From Acidobacteriota bacterium (GTDB lineage: Bacteria > Acidobacteriota > Vicinamibacteria > Vicinamibacterales > 2-12-FULL-66-21), in contig JACDBQ010000235.1 of NCBI GenBank assembly GCA_013694845.1, forward strand, positions 1 to 10,668: a DNA stretch of 10,668 bases, given 5' to 3'. The notes under the pieces are model-generated. The model saw nothing but the letters and a program-made list of their open reading frames with translations. It had not been told where the DNA came from and did not search any database. Positions within the stretch are counted from its first letter, which is position 1; every line of letters starts with the position of its first letter. The translations under genes were made by a program, and so were the position numbers. Shown here piece after piece: positions 6,725 to 10,668 of the stretch.

Positions 6725-7123
6725 TTATTCCTTCGCGCTGGGGGAGGATGGAGCTGGGGCTGGCGCGGTGCCTTCTCGCTTCCCGGCATCGGACTTCCCA
6801 GCATCCGACTTCGCGGCATCGGACTTCCCTGCATCCGACTTCCCGGTATTGGACTTCCCCTCCGATTTCGACGAATCGGATTTCGCCGCGTCCGACGCCT
6901 TGTCCGACGATTTCTCCAACGAGGACTTGCTGTCTCCCGACGATTTCTTGGCGTAGTCGGTGATGTAAAAGCCGGAGCCCTTGAACTGGATCGCGGGTGA
7001 CGAGAACAGCTTCTGGACCTTACCGCCGCAAGCCGGACACACCTCGAGCGGCGGATCGGAAAACTTCACGATCCTCTCGAAACGGTTGTCGCACGCGTCA
7101 CATTTGTATTCGTAGAGCGGCAT
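6725..7123 (-). CDS. FmdB-family zinc-ribbon protein with long Ser/Lys/Asp repeat tail
   Basis: The product has 132 residues from ATG 7123, giving the family's standard start MPLYEYKC. An upstream in-frame GTG at 7165 would add 14 residues and is less likely, although neither start has a clear Shine-Dalgarno. The zinc ribbon uses C8-x2-C11 and C29-x2-C32, followed by the conserved SSPAIQFKGSGFYITDY at 41-57. This is the FmdB/CxxC_CxxC_SSSS family (regulatory-protein annotation), whose exact role is unclear. Residues 61-132 are disordered and made almost wholly of Ser, Lys, Asp, Ala and Gly, with five (A/G)KSDA-like repeats and a final Ala/Pro/Ser stretch. Typical members have much shorter tails. 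It lies 45 bases downstream of the DUF885 gene on the same strand and is probably co-transcribed with it. Confidence 0.9.
   Translation of the reverse strand: MPLYEYKCDACDNRFERIVKFSDPPLEVCPACGGKVQKLFSSPAIQFKGSGFYITDYAKKSSGDSKSSLEKSSDKASDAAKSDSSKSEGKSNTGKSDAGKSDAAKSDAGKSDAGKREGTAPAPAPSSPSAKE
6781..6855. repeat. Five 15-base tandem repeats in the FmdB-type gene
   Basis: Five units of 15 bases, of the form TCCCGGCATCGGACT with one to a few changes each, run head to tail in frame. On the minus strand they encode successive (A/G)KSDA units. A 15-base period keeps the frame when copies are gained or lost, so the tail length may vary between strains. Confidence 0.85.
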
Positions 7124-7168
7124 CGGTCGGACGGTGTCCAACAATAGCACGCGGACCCCGGACACAGG

Positions 7169-8827
7169 TCATTCGAGCAGCGCGCCGTTCTGTTCACCCA
7201 GCATCAGCGCGCGGTGCAGCCAGAGGGGCACGGTGCCGTTGCCGAGCAGCTCGTCGTGGAACTTGCGCAGCGAGTACGCCGCCCCCATCTTGGCCTTGTA
7301 GTCCTCGCGCATCTTCAGGATCATCAGCTTGCCCGCCGAATACAGCACGTAGGAGGGATCGAACGTTCCGCGCTCCGCTTCCCGCCGCGCGGTGGCCTCC
7401 TCGAGGAACGCCTCCTCTTTGAAGAACCGCACCCCCTGTTCGACCGACATGTCTTCGCAGTGCAGCCGGATACCGACGATGAACCGGCATAGGCGGATGA
7501 GGGCCTCGGCGATCTGTCCGAGCCGCACACCTGGCTCGTTTTTCCTGAATCCTTCGTCGAGCATCATCTGCTCGCAATAGTGCGCCCAGCCCTCGACCAG
7601 CGCCGTCGATGAGAACAGGATGGACTTGCGAAGCTTGGACCGCACCTGGCGCAGGTGTTGATAGTGCAGGAAGTGGCCGGGGAAAACCTCGTGAATCGAA
7701 ATCGACCACAGGTTGCCGTAGTTGAAATCGCGGAGGTGCTCGGCCTGACGTTCGGCGGTCCACGACGGATCGACGTCGGTGATGTAGTAGGTCGCGCGCA
7801 GCGGACGCGCTTCGAACGGCCCCGGCGTCCACATGCTGGCGAAGGTCCAGCGATAGAACTTCGGCGTCGGTGCGACGTCCACCGGAGCGCCTTCCGGAAT
7901 CGTGACGATACGGTTCTTGCTGATGAAGTCGACGAGCTCTCCGAGCTGCTGCTGGGCGACGGAGACGAGCTGGCCGGCCGGCGGATGGTCCGCTTTCGCG
8001 CGCTCCCACGCGGCGCGTGGATCACCGCCGTTCATCCGGCTGGCGACCCGGCGGAACTCCTCCTGCGTCGTGTGAAGTTCCCGCATGGCGATGGCCAGGA
8101 GCCGGTCGACGTCCAGCGTCAAGCCTTCGTCGAGGCGCAGCTTTTCTTCGAAGCGTTCCCGCCCGAGGCGGAACGAGCCCTTGGTCCGTGGCGCCAGGTC
8201 CTTCTCGAGATACTCGATGTAGGTGCCGAGCGACGCGGATGCCTCGATCGACGCGTCGGCCAGATCGCCCAGAATGTGGAGGTCGTCCAGCCTCGAGAAG
8301 ACGCGCGGCAGGTCTTCATCGATAAAGCGCTGCGTGCCGCGCATGCTCTCGAGCCCGACCTTCACGAAAATGCCGGGAGGATCCTTGATATTGTCTCTCG
8401 CCGCCTGGACAAGGCGCGGAACCTGGCGGAGCTTCGAGACGATCCGGCGGGCGCGCTGCGCCAACGGAGCGTATTCGAACAGCGCCTGGCCGGCGAGGCT
8501 CGTGGAGATGATGTCCGCATAATGCTGCGGGCTTCGCTCCCACGTGCGCACCTGCTCCAGTTCGAACAGGCGCGAACGGATAGTGGCTTCGAGGGCCGGC
8601 CGCTCGAGCCGCTCCGCCTCGGTCAGCCGGGCGGGATCGATGGCCGCGAGCCGGCGCGCGAGGGCGCCGAGATCGCGAACCTGGCCGTCGACCGCGCGCC
8701 GACTCAGATCCTCGAGCAGATCGTCATGAAGATGAACACCATCGAAGGTGGCGCTGGTTGGGTGAACTTCGTGCAGGTACGAGAGGTACTCGTCGACGAA
8801 ATGGGGAAGGGGTTCGGCTGAATACAT
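7169..8827 (-). CDS. DUF885 family protein, probable zinc metallopeptidase
   Basis: The product has 552 residues, typical for DUF885 (PF05960). The likely catalytic signature HEVFPGH is at 379-385: H379 and E380 start the motif and H385 completes the family's HExxPGH. It is followed by HYQH and by VEGWAHYCEQMM at 411-422, where E412 is a candidate third metal ligand. This gluzincin-like arrangement suggests a zinc-dependent carboxypeptidase or other peptidase; substrates are not known from sequence. Many relatives have a signal peptide or lipobox, but this one starts directly with MYSAEPLPHFVDEYLSYL, so it should be cytoplasmic. ATG at 8827 has no strong ribosome site, and no other early start is available in frame. 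It diverges from rsmI and is followed 45 bases later by the FmdB-type gene. No disruption is seen. Confidence 0.92.
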   Translation of the reverse strand: MYSAEPLPHFVDEYLSYLHEVHPTSATFDGVHLHDDLLEDLSRRAVDGQVRDLGALARRLAAIDPARLTEAERLERPALEATIRSRLFELEQVRTWERSPQHYADIISTSLAGQALFEYAPLAQRARRIVSKLRQVPRLVQAARDNIKDPPGIFVKVGLESMRGTQRFIDEDLPRVFSRLDDLHILGDLADASIEASASLGTYIEYLEKDLAPRTKGSFRLGRERFEEKLRLDEGLTLDVDRLLAIAMRELHTTQEEFRRVASRMNGGDPRAAWERAKADHPPAGQLVSVAQQQLGELVDFISKNRIVTIPEGAPVDVAPTPKFYRWTFASMWTPGPFEARPLRATYYITDVDPSWTAERQAEHLRDFNYGNLWSISIHEVFPGHFLHYQHLRQVRSKLRKSILFSSTALVEGWAHYCEQMMLDEGFRKNEPGVRLGQIAEALIRLCRFIVGIRLHCEDMSVEQGVRFFKEEAFLEEATARREAERGTFDPSYVLYSAGKLMILKMREDYKAKMGAAYSLRKFHDELLGNGTVPLWLHRALMLGEQNGALLE

Positions 8828-8831
8828 GCGC

Positions 8832-8837
8832 TACAAT
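8832..8837 (+). promoter_or_regulatory. Probable -10 element for rsmI
   Basis: TACAAT matches the sigma-70 -10 consensus at five of six positions and lies 16 bases before the preferred rsmI start at 8853. Transcription would begin near 8844 and leave a leader of about 9 bases. That would exclude the upstream ATG at 8826. I see no good -35 at 17 bases upstream. Confidence 0.4.
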
Positions 8838-8852
8838 TCGGCCCGGTCAGTC

Positions 8853-9698
8853 ATGCCCGGCATTCTCTACGTGGTGGCCACGCCTATCGGCAACCTCGAG
8901 GATGTGACGCTGCGGGCATTGCGGATCCTCCGCGAAGTTTCGCTGGTCGCGGCGGAAGACACCCGTCGCACGTCAAAGCTCCTCCAACACTACTCCATCT
9001 CCACGCCCACGACGAGCCTGCACGCGCACAACGAGCATTCGAAGACCCCCCGGCTGATCGAGAGCCTGCTCGGCGGCCAGGCGATCGCGCTGGTGTCGGA
9101 TGCCGGAACTCCCGCGGTCTCGGACCCAGGGAGTCGTCTTGTCGCCGCGGCGCATCGCGCCGGAGTGCTGGTGCTCCCGGTGCCCGGCGCGAGCGCGGTC
9201 ACGGCGGCGGTGTCGGCCGCCGGACTCGATTCGGACGGGTTTACTTTTGTGGGCTTTCCACCAAATAGGTCAATACCCAGAAAAAAATGGCTTGAAGGCT
9301 TCCTCAATCACCCGTTTCCCCTCGTAATCTACGAAGCGCCGCACCGGATCGTGGCGACGTTATCGGATCTCCAAGACACTCTGGGTGACCGACAACTAGC
9401 AATTGGGCGCGAATTAACAAAGATCCACGAAACATTTAGCATTCGCCCAATATCTGGGTGGCTCTCGGCCCTTCCTCCGTCGCAGGGTGAGTTCGTGCTA
9501 GTCCTGTGGCCTGCGCTACCGGCTGGGTCTAAGCCTGGGTCGGTAGAGGGGGCGGAGCTAGCTTCAGTTTTCTGGGCATTGACCAAGGACAGCTCGATTG
9601 ACCGGCGGGCTGGAATCCGCCAGGTCGCGGCTATGTTCGGGGTCAGTGCCCGAACCGTATTCAACGCGGTTGAAGAAAATCCTGAATCTGGCGATTGA
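8853..9698 (+). CDS. rsmI: 16S rRNA (cytidine(1402)-2'-O)-methyltransferase
   Basis: The product has 281 residues from ATG 8853, the normal family length. That start gives the usual opening MPGILYVVATPIGNLEDVTL. An in-frame ATG at 8826 would add nine residues and abut the divergent DUF885 start. RsmI uses S-adenosylmethionine to methylate the ribose of C1402 in 16S rRNA at the decoding centre. Family landmarks are AAEDTRRTSKLL at 33-44, LVSDAGTPAVSDPGSRLV at 80-97, PVPGASAVTAA at 109-119, the FVGFPP segment at 132-137, YEAPHRI at 160-166 and GRELTKIHET at 185-194. The C-terminus has a helix-turn-helix-like stretch (RQVAAMFGVSARTVFNAV) common in the family. From about residue 130 (base 9240) the DNA abruptly becomes much lower in GC, with codons such as ATA, AGA and TTA, yet the protein stays intact. 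Confidence 0.96.
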   Translation: MPGILYVVATPIGNLEDVTLRALRILREVSLVAAEDTRRTSKLLQHYSISTPTTSLHAHNEHSKTPRLIESLLGGQAIALVSDAGTPAVSDPGSRLVAAAHRAGVLVLPVPGASAVTAAVSAAGLDSDGFTFVGFPPNRSIPRKKWLEGFLNHPFPLVIYEAPHRIVATLSDLQDTLGDRQLAIGRELTKIHETFSIRPISGWLSALPPSQGEFVLVLWPALPAGSKPGSVEGAELASVFWALTKDSSIDRRAGIRQVAAMFGVSARTVFNAVEENPESGD

Positions 9699-9735
9699 CC
9701 AAATTGGGCCAAAAACAGTCGATCGCGTATCGCGC

Positions 9736-9764
9736 TTGACCGTCCATCAGCCGATTTGTTACTT
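9736..9764 (+). promoter_or_regulatory. Candidate sigma-70 promoter for the TPR gene
   Basis: TTGACC at 9736-9741 (five of six to the -35 consensus) is followed after 17 bases by TTACTT at 9759-9764 or, with 18 bases, TACTTT. The -10 match is only moderate. The position suits a transcript starting near 9772, about 30 bases before the TTG start of the next gene. Confidence 0.4.
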
Positions 9765-9801
9765 TTGCCCGCCGAGACACACGCCGGCAGGAGGCGACAG
9801 G

Positions 9802-10602
9802 TTGGCCAAGCAGCGCCGGGGAGATGCTCCCCGGACGGTAAAGAAAAAGGCGACGGCCCGAAAAGGCGCCGCCCCGCGATCAATCCGGGCAGGCGCGGGC
9901 AAGGCGAAGCCGCGGGCAGCCGCCAAATCGCGTGGGTCGAGCAAGCCGCGGGCGGTCGTCAAGCCCGTAGCAAGACCCGTGGTCCGCAAGGCCCCCATCC
10001 CCAGACCTCAAACAGCGCCGCCGGTGGTGACCGCGCCAGCCGTTGCCTCGGCCCCCGCTCCCCCTCCGAGAAAACCTGGCTTCTACGAGGCCGTGGCGAT
10101 CTACGAGCGGGGCGTCCAGGCCCTGCAGAGACATGACTACACGGCGGCCGCCGAATTGTTCCGGGCGGTGATCGAGCGGTATCCCGAGGAACGCGAGCTC
10201 CTCGAGCGCGCCCGGCTCTACCTGAGGGTCTGCGAACGGGAGACCGCCCGGCAGACGCCGCCGCCCCAGACGTCGGGTGAGCACGTCTACGCGGCGACCG
10301 TGGCGCTGAACTCCGGCGATCACACGTCCGCGCTGAACCACCTTCAGCGAGCGCTCACGGCCGACGCAGACAACGACCACGCGCACTACATCATGGCGGC
10401 CGCACTCAGCATGCGTGGACGCCGCGAGGAGGCGCTCGAGCACCTGCGGCGATCGATTGCCCTCAACCCGGAGAACCGCTCCCAGGCCAGGCAGGATCCA
10501 GACCTCGAGAACATTCGGGGCCACGAGGCCTTCCGGAGCGCAATCGACAGACCTCCGCAAGCCAGGCGAAAGGCGGCGGCCGCAGCCGTCCGCCGACGCT
10601 AA
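9802..10602 (+). CDS. Basic-tailed TPR protein
   Basis: The product has 266 residues. The start is TTG at 9802, chosen because a perfect AGGAGG lies at 9789-9794, 7 bases upstream; the frame is open further up into rsmI but that part looks non-coding. Residues 1-60 are rich in Lys, Arg and Ala (RTVKKKATARKGAAP and AKPRAAAKSRGSSKPRA), resembling histone H1-like bacterial tails. Residues 61-92 are Pro/Ala-rich. Residues 95-228 hold tetratricopeptide repeats: FYEAVAIYERGVQALQRHDY, then HVYAATVALNSGDHTSALNH, and AHYIMAAALSMRGRREEALE. The C-terminal cap DPDLENIRGHEAFRSAI often closes such TPR arrays. There is no signal peptide, so the product should be cytoplasmic. The TPRs suggest a protein-protein scaffold and the tail could bind nucleic acid; both roles are inferred. 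The specific function is unknown. Confidence 0.85.
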   Translation: MAKQRRGDAPRTVKKKATARKGAAPRSIRAGAGKAKPRAAAKSRGSSKPRAVVKPVARPVVRKAPIPRPQTAPPVVTAPAVASAPAPPPRKPGFYEAVAIYERGVQALQRHDYTAAAELFRAVIERYPEERELLERARLYLRVCERETARQTPPPQTSGEHVYAATVALNSGDHTSALNHLQRALTADADNDHAHYIMAAALSMRGRREEALEHLRRSIALNPENRSQARQDPDLENIRGHEAFRSAIDRPPQARRKAAAAAVRRR

Positions 10603-10646
10603 TCTGGGTCCCGCCGATCTGGGGTCAGATCTCGATTTTTCGACGC

Positions 10647-10667
10647 GCCGGGGCAAAAAGCCCCGGC
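10647..10667. terminator. GC-rich hairpin at the right edge, possible terminator
   Basis: GCCGGGGC (10647-10654) pairs perfectly with GCCCCGGC (10660-10667) around an AAAAA loop, 45 bases after the TPR gene stop. The window ends here. Alternatively AAAAAGCCCCGGCC is the left half of a larger bidirectional terminator, with its GC arm and T-run just outside the window. Confidence 0.5.
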
Positions 10668-10668
10668 C

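Noticed and set aside
7124..7165. GTG at 7165 as start of the FmdB-type protein
   Set aside because: The family almost always begins MP(L/I)YEY, which is given by the ATG at 7123; the extra 14 residues have no family support.
7655..8821. A 388-codon plus-strand frame opposite the DUF885 gene
   Set aside because: The minus strand has a complete DUF885 protein with its HExxPGH motif; the plus frame shows no family pattern or ribosome site.

Overview
The window reads as ordinary chromosomal DNA from a GC-rich, free-living bacterium. I judge it most likely an Acidobacteriota of the Vicinamibacteria type. That assignment is an inference from the high GC content, the secreted protein built from a fibronectin-like domain plus BACON repeats, the RsbRD_N-type sensor protein, and the style of the small hypotheticals. 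It does not rest on a diagnostic gene.

Left part (1-1600), minus strand unless stated. There is the N-terminal part of a probable sensor kinase or RsbR-like protein, running off the left edge. Next comes a complete tRNA-Ser(UGA) with an encoded CCA end. A small plus-strand hypothetical gene follows, with a good Shine-Dalgarno sequence that can fold into a hairpin. A minus-strand 69-residue protein (one CxxC pair plus a coiled coil) closes the region. The two small genes converge on a perfect 9-bp hairpin.

Middle part (1941-3654, plus strand). This is a broken gene for a secreted protein: signal peptide, fibronectin-like domain and five tandem BACON-type repeats. It carries two single-base frame losses and one in-frame stop. 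The repeat spacing (255, 258, 255, 254 bases) locates one missing base independently of the translation.

Right part (3780-10668). This is intact housekeeping sequence. serS and a J-domain/winged-helix protein lie on the minus strand. galU diverges from serS across only 49 bases. An FmdB-type zinc-ribbon protein with a repetitive (A/G)KSDA tail converges on galU and lies just downstream of a cytoplasmic DUF885 peptidase. rsmI diverges from the DUF885 gene, and a lysine/arginine-rich TPR protein with a TTG start follows. A hairpin at the right edge may end that last unit.

I found no undescribed multi-gene system, CRISPR array, insertion sequence or phage module. The points most worth a second look are the disrupted BACON gene, the abrupt drop in GC halfway through rsmI without loss of frame, the mirror-image start regions of serS and galU, and a few small proteins with unusual architecture.
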